This document shows, in pieces, positions 51,932-60,126 of a stretch of 64,000 bases of DNA. Under the pieces are notes generated by a model. That model ran no database searches and was not told where the DNA came from. It was given only the letters and a program-made list of their open reading frames with translations. The translations under genes were made by a program, and so were the position numbers. Origin of the DNA: Rikenellaceae bacterium (lineage in GTDB: Bacteria; Bacteroidota; Bacteroidia; Bacteroidales; Rikenellaceae); assembly GCA_015060005.1 (NCBI GenBank), contig SUZI01000002.1, forward strand, positions 1 to 64,000. The letters run 5' to 3'. How positions within the stretch are numbered: the stretch's first letter is position 1; every line of letters begins with the position of its first letter.

Positions 51932-52795
51932 ATGCGTCGATTTCTTGCCATACTCCTATGTTTGCTATGTTGCCTCAGTGCGGCGGCACAGCAACGATGG
52001 GCTGTGGTGGTGGGCATATCGACCTACCCCGCGACATCGGGCTGGAGCGACATATCGGGTGAGAACGACTTCGAGCTGGTGGTGCCTATGCTCACTCGCT
52101 GTGGCTTCGCCGAGGCTGACATAACCACTCTCGCCAATGCCCAGGCGACAAAGGCTGCTATCGTAGGCTCGCTCCAGCGGTTGGCGTTGCAGGCACGACG
52201 TGGCGACGTGGTATACATCCACTTCTCGTGCCACGGACAGCTCATAACAGATGTCGATGGCGACGAGGGCGATGGATGGGATGAGGCACTCATACCCTAC
52301 GACGCCAAGATAGATGACCGCGGAGGATACAATGGCGAGAACCACCTGATAGATGACGAGCTCAATGCCCTGCTCGCAGCGATAAAACGCCGCATAGGCG
52401 ACAAGGGACGTGTGGTCGTGGTGGTCGACGCCTGCTACAGCGGTGGCGTGAGCCGCCAGAACGACGAGGAGGCAGAGGAGGTCATAGTGCGTGGGGCACG
52501 TAAGAAGTTCGACCTGCTGCCCGTAGCCGAGCCCACACGTCGTGAGCCTCTTGCGATAGAGTGGCTCTGCATAAGTGCCTGCCAGTCCTACCAGGTGAAC
52601 CAGGAGTATAAGCCCGACGAGGTGAGCTACGGGCGACTGAGCTACGCTATGAGCCGCGTGCTCGAGCCATCGCTCTCGGTGGAGAGGCTGCAGGAGCTCA
52701 TAGCAGAGCAATATGAGGCTATGCCACGCCGCTACCCCCAGCAGGCGGTCTTCGACGTGGAGCCCTCACTAACGAAACAGAGTGTGATGCAATGA
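51932..52795 (+). CDS. Exported caspase-family (C14) protease
   Basis: A 287-residue caspase-fold protein with a signal peptide ending at SAAAQ (~20), so it is periplasmic or secreted. The dyad is intact: H101 in HFSCHGQ and C168 in DACYSGG. RWAVVVGISTYP at the start of the mature part and DEALIPYD are the p20 landmarks. Bacterial caspase homologues cleave after Arg/Lys or Asp and are found in signalling and conflict systems. The stop overlaps the start of an ECF sigma gene (ATGA), pointing to coupled expression. Target unknown. Confidence 0.9.
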   Translation: MRRFLAILLCLLCCLSAAAQQRWAVVVGISTYPATSGWSDISGENDFELVVPMLTRCGFAEADITTLANAQATKAAIVGSLQRLALQARRGDVVYIHFSCHGQLITDVDGDEGDGWDEALIPYDAKIDDRGGYNGENHLIDDELNALLAAIKRRIGDKGRVVVVVDACYSGGVSRQNDEEAEEVIVRGARKKFDLLPVAEPTRREPLAIEWLCISACQSYQVNQEYKPDEVSYGRLSYAMSRVLEPSLSVERLQELIAEQYEAMPRRYPQQAVFDVEPSLTKQSVMQ

Positions 52796-53349
52796 TGAGC
52801 GACAAGGATATACTACGCGAGATTGTGGCGGGCAACAGCGAGGCTTTTGCCGAGATATACAACCGCCATATAGGGGAGTTTGTGGGCTTCGTACGCAAGC
52901 ACTTCCGCGGCAGCGACGAGGATATATACGACATCTATCACGACAGCTGTATGGCACTCTACGGCAACATACTGTCGCGTCGCCTGACAGCCGAGGCTTT
53001 AGGCGAGGTGAGCCTCAAGACCTACCTGTTTCGCATAGGGCACAACAAGATGGTCGACCTATACCGCCGCTCCAACACCGCCCAGCGACGTGCCTTCCTC
53101 GAGAACTTCGACTACACGCAGTGGGAGAGCGAGGGCGAGGAGGTGCTCTCGGAGCGTGAGCAGAGGATACGCGAGGTGGTGAGCCAGATGGGTGAGCCCT
53201 GTGCCACGATACTGAGGATGTACTATTGGCAGGATAAGAGTATGCGTGAAATAGCCTCCGCCGAGGGGTATAGCAACGCCGACACCGCCAAGACGCTCAA
53301 GAGCCGCTGTATGGCGAAGCTCAAGGCGTATGTGGCACACATAATATAA
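52792..53349 (+). CDS. ECF-type sigma-70 family RNA polymerase sigma factor
   Basis: 185 residues. Region 2 spans ~16-90 (AFAEIYNRHIGEFVGFVRKH, SLKTYLFRIGHNKMVDLYRR) and region 4 ~125-180 (VSQMGEPCATILRMYYWQDK, SMREIASAEGYSNADTAKTL). No region 3, as in ECF factors. It would direct polymerase to a stress or signal regulon, normally held back by a membrane anti-sigma factor. The next gene, 11 bp on, encodes a likely partner with one membrane helix. The start overlaps the caspase stop. Confidence 0.92.
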   Translation: MMSDKDILREIVAGNSEAFAEIYNRHIGEFVGFVRKHFRGSDEDIYDIYHDSCMALYGNILSRRLTAEALGEVSLKTYLFRIGHNKMVDLYRRSNTAQRRAFLENFDYTQWESEGEEVLSEREQRIREVVSQMGEPCATILRMYYWQDKSMREIASAEGYSNADTAKTLKSRCMAKLKAYVAHII

Positions 53350-53360
53350 CACCAACGACG

Positions 53361-54086
53361 ATGGAAGAGAAGATTGATAACTATATCTTAGGCAGGCTCT
53401 CTGCCGAGCAGACACAAGCCTTCGAGGAGCTTATGGCTAATGACGAGGTGCTGCGTGGCGAGGTGGCGTTGCGACGTGAGATGATTACCGCAGTGCAGCT
53501 CTCGGCAGCCGATGCTATGCTACGCAAGCTACGTGCGGCACACGTCGCCGAGCAAGCCGAGGAGCGAGAGGCAGAGGCAGCTAAGGAGGCAGAGGAGGCT
53601 TTTGCCGAGCAGCAACGCCGAGCAGCAGCCGAGCGACGTCGCCGCAGAGCCTTCACGTGGGGTTTTGCTACCGTGGCGTTGGCGGCGTGCTTCGTGGTGG
53701 GGCTCTTTGTCCACCTCGACTACCAGCAGTCATACACCGCCTATGGTAACTCGTTGCAGCTGTCGACGTTGGCGTTGCGTGGCGAGGAGGTGCTCTCCAA
53801 CGATATTATAGAGGCTATCGAGGCTGAGGAGTATGAGCGGGCACATATACTCATAGCCCAAGCCCGAGAGATGACATTCGACACCTCACGCCTTGCCGAG
53901 AGCACAGCCGAGGAGGTGGAGTATGAGCGAGAGATATATGCCCACGAGCAGGCTCTTGTGGAGTGGCTCGAGGCGGTAACGCTGATGCGTGAGGGCAGAT
54001 GGCTCAAGGCACGCCGACAGCTCAAAGCGATAGCCAACACGGACAGCCCCTACCGCGAGGAGGCAGAGCGAGCTTTGAGCAATTAG
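53361..54086 (+). CDS. Single-pass membrane protein, putative anti-sigma regulator
   Basis: 241 residues: an N-terminal ~45-residue helical part (IDNYILGRLSAEQTQAFEEL) resembling the start of anti-sigma proteins, an Ala/Glu/Arg coiled coil (~50-95), one membrane helix (~97-118), and a ~120-residue extracytoplasmic helical part that may be TPR-like (YERAHILIAQAREM, EWLEAVTLMREGRWLKARRQ). Its place after an ECF sigma gene and its cytoplasm-membrane-periplasm layout suggest an anti-sigma factor. No zinc-binding HxxxCxxC is visible. A family E hairpin terminator follows the stop. Confidence 0.75.
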   Translation: MEEKIDNYILGRLSAEQTQAFEELMANDEVLRGEVALRREMITAVQLSAADAMLRKLRAAHVAEQAEEREAEAAKEAEEAFAEQQRRAAAERRRRRAFTWGFATVALAACFVVGLFVHLDYQQSYTAYGNSLQLSTLALRGEEVLSNDIIEAIEAEEYERAHILIAQAREMTFDTSRLAESTAEEVEYEREIYAHEQALVEWLEAVTLMREGRWLKARRQLKAIANTDSPYREEAERALSN

Positions 54087-54118
54087 TAATTAGTAAAGAG
54101 TAATTAGTAATTGTTTTT
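54077..54118 (+). terminator. Family E hairpin terminator after the caspase operon
   Basis: CAATTAGTAATTA pairs with TAATTAGTAATTG (one G-G mismatch) around GTAAAGAG, followed by six Ts. It begins within the last codons of the gene. Confidence 0.7.
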
Positions 54119-54121
54119 TAG

Positions 54122-54237
54122 GGGAGGCTAAAGGGACTAAGGGAAACTAAGGGATATTAAAGTCTACGGCTATAAAATTTTTTATTGAGACTTTAGTAAC
54201 CGTTAGCAACCTTCAGTAACCGTTACTGAGCAAAACA
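54122..54237. repeat. Family A repeat, copy 6 (two-armed)
   Basis: Left units gggactaa, gggaaactaa, gggatattaa, centre AGTCTACGGCTATAAAA to TTGAGACT, right units ttagtaaccg, ttagcaacct, tcagtaaccg. The arms are complementary. Confidence 0.8.
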
Positions 54238-54245
54238 CCTCCATT

Positions 54246-54310
54246 AGAGCGAGCGTAACGCAGATAGAGCCCACTTATGCGGCTTCACAGTGATTAGAAC
54301 TAAGAGTGAA
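54246..54310 (+). repeat. Family D 3'-part, direct copy a
   Basis: Contains GCGTAACGCAGATAGAGCCC, then GCGGCTTCACAGTGATTAGA, then ACTAAGAGTGAAC. Its near-identical partner is at 54408-54473. Confidence 0.75.
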
Positions 54311-54407
54311 CTCCCTCAATTAGCAGGAGAAGTCGCAGAAGGGGGTTATAGCAAGGCTTGCGAAGCTCAAGCAAGCGGAGCATACTTGGCGTATGTGAGC
54401 ATTGCGA

Positions 54408-54473
54408 GAGCGAGCGTAACGCAGATAGAGCCCGCTTATGCGGCTTCACAGAGATTAGAACTAAGAGTTAACC
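54408..54473 (+). repeat. Family D 3'-part, direct copy b
   Basis: Same sequence as copy a with CACAGAGATTAGAACTAAGA and GTTAACC at its end, directly upstream of the FAD oxidoreductase start. Confidence 0.75.
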
Positions 54474-54484
54474 AAGAAAAAAAG

Positions 54485-56035
54485 ATGTCAAAGACAATTA
54501 CCCTAACCCTCTCACCCAAGCAGGCGGCAGATGTGGGATATTATACTGCGGAGGCGGCAAGGAAGATGGGTGTCAGAGAGGATAACATAGCATTGGTCAG
54601 GGTGTTGCGTCGCTCGATAGATGCTCGCAGAAAGCCGGTGAAGGTGAACCTCTCGCTCGAGATTTTCATAGACAACGAGCCACAGCCCGAGCCCATACAC
54701 TTCGACTACCCCGACGTGAGCCACGCCACAGAGGTGGTGATAGTGGGTAGCGGACCGGCAGGATTGTTCGCAGCACTGCGACTCATAGAGTTAGGATGGA
54801 AACCCATAATATTGGAGCGAGGCAAAGAGGTGCTGCCACGTAAGCAGGATATAGCACAGATAAACCGTAACAACGCCATAAACCCCGACTCGAACTACGC
54901 CTTCGGAGCAGGAGGTGCTGGCACATTCTCCGACGGTAAGCTCTTCACACGCAGCAAGAAACGTGGCGACTACAACAAAGCTCTCCAGACACTTGTCTTC
55001 CACGGAGCATCGCCCGAGATACTCTTCGAGGCTCACCCCCACATAGGTACCGACCGTCTGCCACGCATCATAACAAACATCTGCGAGCAGATAACGAAGG
55101 CGGGTGGCGAGATACACTTCGAGAGCCGCGTAACGGGATTTGAGGTGCGTGAGGGCAGGGTGCGTGGCGTGCGTGTGGGCGACACTCTCATCGAGGGTGC
55201 TGCGGTGATACTCGCCACAGGACACTCGGCAAAAGATATATACTACACACTCCACCGCGATGGCATACGTCTTGAGGCTAAAGCATTCGCTATGGGTGTG
55301 CGTATCGAACATCCGCAGTCGCTAATAGACAAGATACAATACCACGCCCCACATCGTGGCGACTACCTCCCTGCGGCAAGCTACTCGCTTGTAAATCAGG
55401 TCTATGGCAGAGGCGTATACTCGTTCTGTATGTGCCCCGGAGGATTTATCGTGCCGGCTATGACCGACCAGAGTGAGTCGGTGGTGAATGGTATGTCGCC
55501 CAGCCAACGCTCATCGCACTGGGCTAACTCGGGATTGGTTACGGAGATACGCATAGAGGACTTCGCACACCTCGAGCCGGAGTATGGACCGTTAGCAGGT
55601 TTGAAGTATCAGCAGCAGCTCGAGCAGCTGGCACGCGTGCAGGGTGGCGACAATCAGATAGCACCGGCACAGCGTATTATGGATTTTGTCAAGGGCAAGC
55701 CCTCACGTCTGCTGCCGCCTACATCCTACCTGCCCGGACTCGTGAGCTCACGTCTTGACGAGTGGCTGCCGAGCATCATAGGCGACTCGCTGCGACGTGG
55801 CATAGAGATTTTTGATAGACGTATGCAGGGCTATATGACCAACGAGGGTGTGGTGGTAGGCGTGGAGTCGCGTACCTCGACACCTGTGCGTATACCGCGT
55901 GATGGCGTAACGTTGCAACACCCCGAGGTGGCTGGGCTATACCCTACGGGCGAGGGAGCAGGCTATGCCGGAGGTATCATCTCGGCAGCATTGGACGGCG
56001 AGAGAGTGGCAGAGGCGATAGCTTCAAAGCAATGA
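54485..56035 (+). CDS. FAD-dependent oxidoreductase (COG2509-like)
   Basis: 516 residues. An N-terminal ~80-residue domain (LTLSPKQAADVGYYTAEAAR) precedes the FAD-binding Rossmann motif VVIVGSGPAGLFAALRL (~84-100) and ILERG. Further landmarks are NYAFGAGGAGTFSDGKLFTR, LATGHSAKDIYYTL and the C-terminal GLYPTGEGAGYAGGIISAAL. Members are uncharacterised FAD-dependent dehydrogenases. The start ATG 54485 follows a family D repeat; the reading frame continues upstream into repeat DNA, which I exclude. A family A element follows. Confidence 0.9.
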   Translation: MSKTITLTLSPKQAADVGYYTAEAARKMGVREDNIALVRVLRRSIDARRKPVKVNLSLEIFIDNEPQPEPIHFDYPDVSHATEVVIVGSGPAGLFAALRLIELGWKPIILERGKEVLPRKQDIAQINRNNAINPDSNYAFGAGGAGTFSDGKLFTRSKKRGDYNKALQTLVFHGASPEILFEAHPHIGTDRLPRIITNICEQITKAGGEIHFESRVTGFEVREGRVRGVRVGDTLIEGAAVILATGHSAKDIYYTLHRDGIRLEAKAFAMGVRIEHPQSLIDKIQYHAPHRGDYLPAASYSLVNQVYGRGVYSFCMCPGGFIVPAMTDQSESVVNGMSPSQRSSHWANSGLVTEIRIEDFAHLEPEYGPLAGLKYQQQLEQLARVQGGDNQIAPAQRIMDFVKGKPSRLLPPTSYLPGLVSSRLDEWLPSIIGDSLRRGIEIFDRRMQGYMTNEGVVVGVESRTSTPVRIPRDGVTLQHPEVAGLYPTGEGAGYAGGIISAALDGERVAEAIASKQ

Positions 56036-56041
56036 GTAATT

Positions 56042-56140
56042 AGGGATTAAGGGTTACTAAGGGTAATTAAAGGTTATTAAAGTCCCAATGATAGATTTTA
56101 CGCAGAAGACGTTAATAACCGTTAATATCCTTTAGTACCA
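56042..56140. repeat. Family A repeat, copy 7 (two-armed)
   Basis: Units gggattaa, gggttactaa, gggtaattaa, aggttattaa; centre AGTCCCAATGATAGATT to GCAGAAGACG; inverted units ttaataaccg, ttaatatcct, ttagtacc. It is the reverse complement of copy 4. Confidence 0.88.
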
Positions 56141-56165
56141 AATTTTTAATTTTTAATTGCATAAG

Positions 56166-56214
56166 CGGTAGATTCCCATCGCCTAACCTTTGGTTAGTCG
56201 GGGAATGACGTTTT
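56166..56214 (-). repeat. Family B REP-like palindrome, copy 4
   Basis: GGTAGATTCCCATCGC, hairpin CTAACC-ttt-GGTTAG, TCGGGGAATGACGT. Reverse orientation relative to copy 1, with the same stem. Confidence 0.85.
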
Positions 56215-56226
56215 TATTTTAATTTT

Positions 56227-56306
56227 GGCAAGACCTAAAGGTCTTCCCTTAGTTGCTCCGCCACAACATAGTCTGCAAGCAGCCTCTGTCTGTGGCTTAC
56301 TCGCAA
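56227..56306 (-). repeat. Family C repeat, copy 3
   Basis: Reverse copy starting GGCAAGACCTAAAGGTCTTC and ending GGCTTACTCGCA. The middle is diverged. Confidence 0.75.
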
Positions 56307-56307
56307 C

Positions 56308-56339
56308 TTTGAATTTTGAATTTTGAATTTTGAATTTTC
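56308..56339. repeat. Family F (TTTTGAATT) run
   Basis: About 3.5 perfect copies of the 9-bp unit TTTTGAATT. A comparable run is at 2234-2265, overlapping the stop of the Lol-type permease. Confidence 0.75.
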
Positions 56340-56459
56340 TGCCAAGCAGAATAACTATACCATTTGATATTTTTTATATTGATTTTAATTTGATGGGTGG
56401 CGACGCGAAAAATGGCTCTGCTGAGCCACCACGACCGTTAAACAAAAAACTTTTTCGAT

Positions 56460-56987
56460 ATGGAACTGAAGGATATTTTGACCAAGCGACGCAGCGTGCG
56501 TAAGTTCAGCGACAAGCCCGTAGAGGTGGATAAATTGCAACGTGTGGTGGAGCGTACACTCACAGCACCCTCATCACGTAACTCCCGCTCGACACGTCTG
56601 TGGATAACACAGGATAAGGCTCTGCTGGAGCATATATCTGAGATGCGTGATTACGGTGCAGCCTTTGTCAAAGGGGCTTCTGCGGCGGTTTTGGTGATGG
56701 GAGACACCTCCCTAACCGACCTGTGGAAGGTCAACTGCTCTATCTCGGCTACGGTGTTGCAGATGGCTCTCGTCGACGAGGGATTGGCATCGTGCTGGGT
56801 GCACGTCGAGGGTCGCCCCTGCCTCAAGGATGAGCCCGAGGGACGACAGGCAGAGGAGCACCTGCGTCAGAAGATAGCCCTGCCCGAGAACTACCGCGTG
56901 CTGTGTGTCGTGGCTCTCGGATACTCCGACTTTGAGCCCGCACCACTGCCACCATATAATGGTGAGGAGCGAGTGAAATGGCTCTAA
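56460..56987 (+). CDS. Nitroreductase-family oxidoreductase
   Basis: A 175-residue FMN enzyme of the nitroreductase fold. The N-terminal RRSVRKFSDKPVE and TAPSSRNSRSTRLW bind FMN, and MALVDEGLASCWVHVEGRPC with VLCVVALGY are the second half. It reduces nitro- or quinone-type substrates with NAD(P)H; the true substrate is unknown. It is preceded by a repeat-rich region and followed by a separate folE promoter, so it appears monocistronic. Confidence 0.92.
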   Translation: MELKDILTKRRSVRKFSDKPVEVDKLQRVVERTLTAPSSRNSRSTRLWITQDKALLEHISEMRDYGAAFVKGASAAVLVMGDTSLTDLWKVNCSISATVLQMALVDEGLASCWVHVEGRPCLKDEPEGRQAEEHLRQKIALPENYRVLCVVALGYSDFEPAPLPPYNGEERVKWL

Positions 56988-57013
56988 TTATTAAAATTTA
57001 AGAAAAACGGGTA

Positions 57014-57044
57014 TTGCATTTTTGTAAAACAGGTGCTAACTTTG
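57014..57044 (+). promoter_or_regulatory. Promoter of folE
   Basis: TTG (57014-57016), 20 bp, TAACTTTG (57037-57044). The folE ATG starts 6 bp later, so the transcript would be leaderless or nearly so. Confidence 0.78.
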
Positions 57045-57049
57045 CCATT

Positions 57050-57664
57050 ATGGAGAATAGTGTGAGTAACTATACACGTGAGGAGGTATACAACGAGGAG
57101 CGAGTGGAGAGGCTGGCATATCACTGCCGCGAGATACTCGCACTACTTGGCGAAGACCCCGAGCGTGAGGGCTTGCTGAAGACACCTATGCGTGTGGCGA
57201 GGGCTATGTCGTTCTGCACCAAGGGCTACGAGCAGGACCCTGTGGAGATAATCAACTCGGCTATCTTCGAGGAGGAGTATCAGCAGATGGTGTTGGTGAA
57301 GGATATCGAGCTCTTCTCGATGTGCGAGCACCATATGATGCCCTTTGTGGGTAAGGCCCACGTGGCGTATATCCCCAACGGGAAGATTACGGGTATCTCG
57401 AAGATTGCTCGCGTGGTAGAGTGCTTCGCACGCCGACTGCAGGTGCAGGAGCGACTGACGGTGCAGATACGCGACTGCATACAGCAGGCACTGAACCCTG
57501 CGGGTGTGGCGGTGGTCATCGAGGCGAGCCATATGTGTATGCAGATGCGAGGTGTCGAGAAATTGGGCTCGGCAACGACGACATCGGCTTTCACAGGCTT
57601 GTTCCTCAAGGACACACGTACCCGCGAGGAGTTCCTGACGCTGATAAGCAACAAGTACCGATAA
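57050..57664 (+). CDS. folE: GTP cyclohydrolase I
   Basis: A 204-residue FolE that converts GTP to 7,8-dihydroneopterin triphosphate. It shows the TPMRVARAM motif, the zinc ligands in [10 protein letters not shown] and CMQMRGVEK, and the FolE signature [20 protein letters not shown] followed by [16 protein letters not shown]. Length normal. The start ATG 57050 is 6 bp after the -7 element; an upstream in-frame ATG at 57014 overlaps the promoter and is rejected. folK at 7484 serves the same pathway. Confidence 0.95.
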   Translation: MENSVSNYTREEVYNEERVERLAYHCREILALLGEDPEREGLLKTPMRVARAMSFCTKGYEQDPVEIINSAIFEEEYQQMVLVKDIELFSMCEHHMMPFVGKAHVAYIPNGKITGISKIARVVECFARRLQVQERLTVQIRDCIQQALNPAGVAVVIEASHMCMQMRGVEKLGSATTTSAFTGLFLKDTRTREEFLTLISNKYR

Positions 57665-57693
57665 AACAATTAGTAATTAGCAATTGTTTTTTA
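57664..57693 (+). terminator. Family E hairpin terminator after folE
   Basis: CAATT-agtaattag-CAATTG type hairpin followed by six Ts, beginning at the folE stop. Confidence 0.55.
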
Positions 57694-57812
57694 GGGAGTT
57701 TAGGGAAATTAGAGAATTTAAGGAAGACCTCCCAATTAGCACGGTTGGAAACTCCTCCATTAGCAGGAGAAGCCGAAGAAGGGGTAAACTAAAAACGAAA
57801 AACTGAAAACTG

Positions 57813-58070
57813 AAAACTGCCCAATTAGCACGAAATTCGTTTTGGGTAGGTTGATGCAAGGCTGCGAGTAAGCGAGGGCAGAGCCAAGCTTGCTTGAGCT
57901 ATGCCGAGCGGGAGCAGACAAGGGAAGACCTTTAGGTCTTGCCAAGGCTCTCGCAGTTCTGCAACTCCGCAGTTTACTCGACGTAAATGAGGAAGTTGCA
58001 GGACAAGAACAACGCAGTAGCAATCAGCCAAAACGGATTTCACAGAGATTAGAACTAAGAGTGAACCAAG
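57813..58070 (+). repeat. Family D repeat, copy 1 (carrying a family C insertion)
   Basis: Matches 60127-60295 almost base for base on both sides of an extra 86 bp (57864-57949). It starts AACTGCCCAATTAGCACGAA and ends GATTAGAACTAAGAGTGAAC. Confidence 0.9.
57861..57949 (+). repeat. Family C repeat, copy 4 (inserted in family D)
   Basis: Bounded by the 7-bp direct repeat CAAGGCT (57857-57863 and 57943-57949), of which the uninterrupted family D copy at 60171-60177 has only one. Same end hairpin as copy 1. Confidence 0.88.
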
Positions 58071-58098
58071 AACAAAAAAGATATAAAAACTTAAAACT

Positions 58099-59202
58099 AT
58101 GAAAAAATTTTTCTCTTTTGCAGTAATTGCAATTTTGGCATTGGTAGGATGCGAGAAGACCGAGGAGTTCGCTGCGGACATCGAGTTCAACCCTCCTACA
58201 GACGATAATGCCTATGCCGACATCACAGTGAATGACGCCGAGACAAATCTCAAGATTATGTCGTACAACGTCTGCGTTTCTAACTCGGGCGAGAACATCT
58301 GGTCGGAGCGTCGTAATGGCGGTATCGAGATGATTCGCCAGTATAAGCCCGACGTGTTCGGTATGCAGGAGTGTACACTCTATCAGTTAGAGTTCTTCGC
58401 AAGCCAGCTCGCTGCCGACAACTACAAGTATGTCGCTGTGAGCCGCGACACCGGTACCGAGGACCACAACGGTGAGCGTACTGCCGTATGGTACAACGCA
58501 GGTCGCTTCGACCTGATTGACAGCGGCACATTCTGGTTGGCTCCAAAGAGCAACAACGAGTTTGCCCTCACACCTGCTACCGGATGGGATGCTGAGTATC
58601 TGCGTACCTGCACCTGGATTATCCTGCGTGATAAGGACTCTCAGGTGGAGTTTGCGGTATACAACACCCACCTCGAGTACAAGAACCTCTCATCGGCAAC
58701 ACGTGGTGCACGTGCTCGCGAGGAGGGCTTGAAGCTGATGGTGGAACATATGAAGGGTAAGATGCGTCCTAACCGTGCGGTATTCTTCCTCGGCGATATG
58801 AACGACAACTACGAGAATGGCTTGTTCGAGTGCCTGACAACAGAGGAGATTCCTTTCATCTCTACACGTCAGTATGTCATCGACGCATACAACGCATACC
58901 ACAACAACTACGACAACCTCACATCGGCTGAGATTGAGGAGTATGAGACACTGCTGCACAACAGCTACCGCTGGAACTCACAGACATACCACGGTACCTG
59001 GATGACACACAACGAGAACGAGCTAGTGAAGAACACCAACCAGATATCATCGGAGAACAACTACCACGTCATCGACCACATCTTCGGTCGTAACATCAAG
59101 AAGGTGCTCTCATTCCGCACCATACGCGACCAGAAGTGGGAGTCGACAGGTCTGATGTATGTGTCTGACCACTACCCAATCTTGGCAGAGGTTACTTTCT
59201 AA
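58099..59202 (+). CDS. Endonuclease/exonuclease/phosphatase (EEP) family lipoprotein
   Basis: A 367-residue lipoprotein (lipobox LVGC, Cys18) with the EEP/DNase I fold. The catalytic landmarks are MSYNVCVSN, MQECTLYQLE (metal Glu), YNTHLEY, GDMNDN and the final VSDHYPILAEV. Substrates of the family include sugar phosphates, phosphoesters of phospholipids and nucleic acids; here unknown, extracytoplasmic. A paralogue follows 23 bp later. The upstream region is a family D repeat. Confidence 0.9.
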   Translation: MKKFFSFAVIAILALVGCEKTEEFAADIEFNPPTDDNAYADITVNDAETNLKIMSYNVCVSNSGENIWSERRNGGIEMIRQYKPDVFGMQECTLYQLEFFASQLAADNYKYVAVSRDTGTEDHNGERTAVWYNAGRFDLIDSGTFWLAPKSNNEFALTPATGWDAEYLRTCTWIILRDKDSQVEFAVYNTHLEYKNLSSATRGARAREEGLKLMVEHMKGKMRPNRAVFFLGDMNDNYENGLFECLTTEEIPFISTRQYVIDAYNAYHNNYDNLTSAEIEEYETLLHNSYRWNSQTYHGTWMTHNENELVKNTNQISSENNYHVIDHIFGRNIKKVLSFRTIRDQKWESTGLMYVSDHYPILAEVTF

Positions 59203-59225
59203 GGCGAGAGAGAAAAGAGGAGAAG

Positions 59226-60068
59226 ATGAGAAAGATATTTCACTTGTTATCAATGGCTGTCCTCGTGGCAGCCATTGGTTGTAATAGGGCAGCGGTGCAG
59301 GACGACGATGCGTTGCGTGTTATGTCGTTCAACATACGTATGAGCGATGGCTCACAACAGAGCGACGGCCCGAACCACTGGCAACACCGCAAGGAGGCTG
59401 TCGTCGATATGCTTCAGCAGGAGCGACCTGCGGCGATAGGTATGCAGGAGGTGTGCTGGGAGCAGATGACATACCTCCAGGAACACCTCGAGGGCTACCG
59501 TGGTGTGGGCGTAGGACGCGACGACGGCAACGAGGCAGGCGAGGTGATGGCTATCTTCTACGACGTGGAGCGTCTGGAGGCCACCGAGTGGGGCACGTTC
59601 TGGCTCTCGGCAACACCCGACGAGGTGTCGCGAGGCTGGGATGCTGCGTGCCACCGCACAGCGACGTGGGTTATCTTCAGCGACCGTCGCAGCGGCGAGG
59701 AGTGGGCTATGATAAACACCCACCTCGACCATCGTGGCGAGGAGGCACGCCGCGAGGGTATGCGACTCATAGCTGACCGCGTGGCAGAGCTCCAGAACGA
59801 TGGGCTGAGGGTTGTCGTAACAGCCGACTTCAACGCCACGACAGATGAGGAGATATTCGCTCCTCTCTACGCTGTGGCAGATGACGCACGCGTGGTGGCG
59901 GCAGAGAGCGACCTGGGCACGACATATAACGGCTGGGGCAAGTCGGCATCGCAGATAGACCATATCTTCTGCAGCGGCTACGACGTGGAGAGCTTCGCTG
60001 TGCTTGATGGCGACTATGGCGTGCCCTACATCTCGGACCACTACCCCGTCGTAGCGGAGCTGAGGTAG
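59226..60068 (+). CDS. Endonuclease/exonuclease/phosphatase (EEP) family lipoprotein
   Basis: A 280-residue lipoprotein paralogue of the preceding gene (lipobox AIGC near residue 19). Landmarks: MSFNIRMSDG, MQEVCWEQMTYL, INTHLDHRGEEARREGM, TADFNATTDEE, and the catalytic Asp-His of ISDHYPVVAEL. The core spans nearly the whole mature protein, unlike the longer neighbour, which has an insertion before the last motif. The two are probably co-transcribed and act on related substrates in the envelope. A family E hairpin follows the stop. Confidence 0.92.
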   Translation: MRKIFHLLSMAVLVAAIGCNRAAVQDDDALRVMSFNIRMSDGSQQSDGPNHWQHRKEAVVDMLQQERPAAIGMQEVCWEQMTYLQEHLEGYRGVGVGRDDGNEAGEVMAIFYDVERLEATEWGTFWLSATPDEVSRGWDAACHRTATWVIFSDRRSGEEWAMINTHLDHRGEEARREGMRLIADRVAELQNDGLRVVVTADFNATTDEEIFAPLYAVADDARVVAAESDLGTTYNGWGKSASQIDHIFCSGYDVESFAVLDGDYGVPYISDHYPVVAELR

Positions 60069-60110
60069 CAATGAGCAATTAGTAAAGAGTAATTAGCAAT
60101 TATTTTTTAG
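60067..60110 (+). terminator. Family E hairpin, likely terminator after the EEP pair
   Basis: AATGAGCAATTA / TAATTAGCAATT around GTAAAGAG with imperfect pairing, followed by six Ts, at the stop codon. Confidence 0.5.
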
Positions 60111-60126
60111 GGGCGTTTAATTTAGG

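Larger units (their letters stand above)
54087..54484. other. 398-bp gene-free repeat region before the FAD oxidoreductase
   Basis: Holds a family E hairpin, a two-armed family A element (54122-54237) and two direct ~65-bp repeats (54246-54310 and 54408-54473) sharing GCGTAACGCAGATAGAGCCC, TTATGCGGCTTCACAG and GATTAGAACTAAGAG. The second copy ends 12 bp from the next start codon. A reading frame joined to the next gene runs through here but is repeat-derived. Confidence 0.75.
56036..56459. other. 424-bp gene-free repeat region before the nitroreductase
   Basis: Contains a two-armed family A element (56042), family B (56166) and family C (56227) copies in reverse orientation, a TTTTGAATT run (56308) and a GGCTC-tgct-GAGCC hairpin (56413-56427). 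No clear promoter was found for the nitroreductase gene. Confidence 0.75.
57665..58098. other. 434-bp gene-free repeat region before the first EEP lipoprotein
   Basis: Contains a family E hairpin, CCTCCATTAGCAGGAGAAGC-type sequence also seen near 54310, and a family D element (57813-58070) interrupted by a family C element. No promoter of the TAnnTTTG type was found; the next gene starts 29 bp after the family D end. Confidence 0.75.

Noticed and set aside
54290..54484. N-terminal 65-residue extension of the FAD oxidoreductase
   Set aside because: It is translated from two direct copies of an intergenic repeat; the natural start is ATG 54485.
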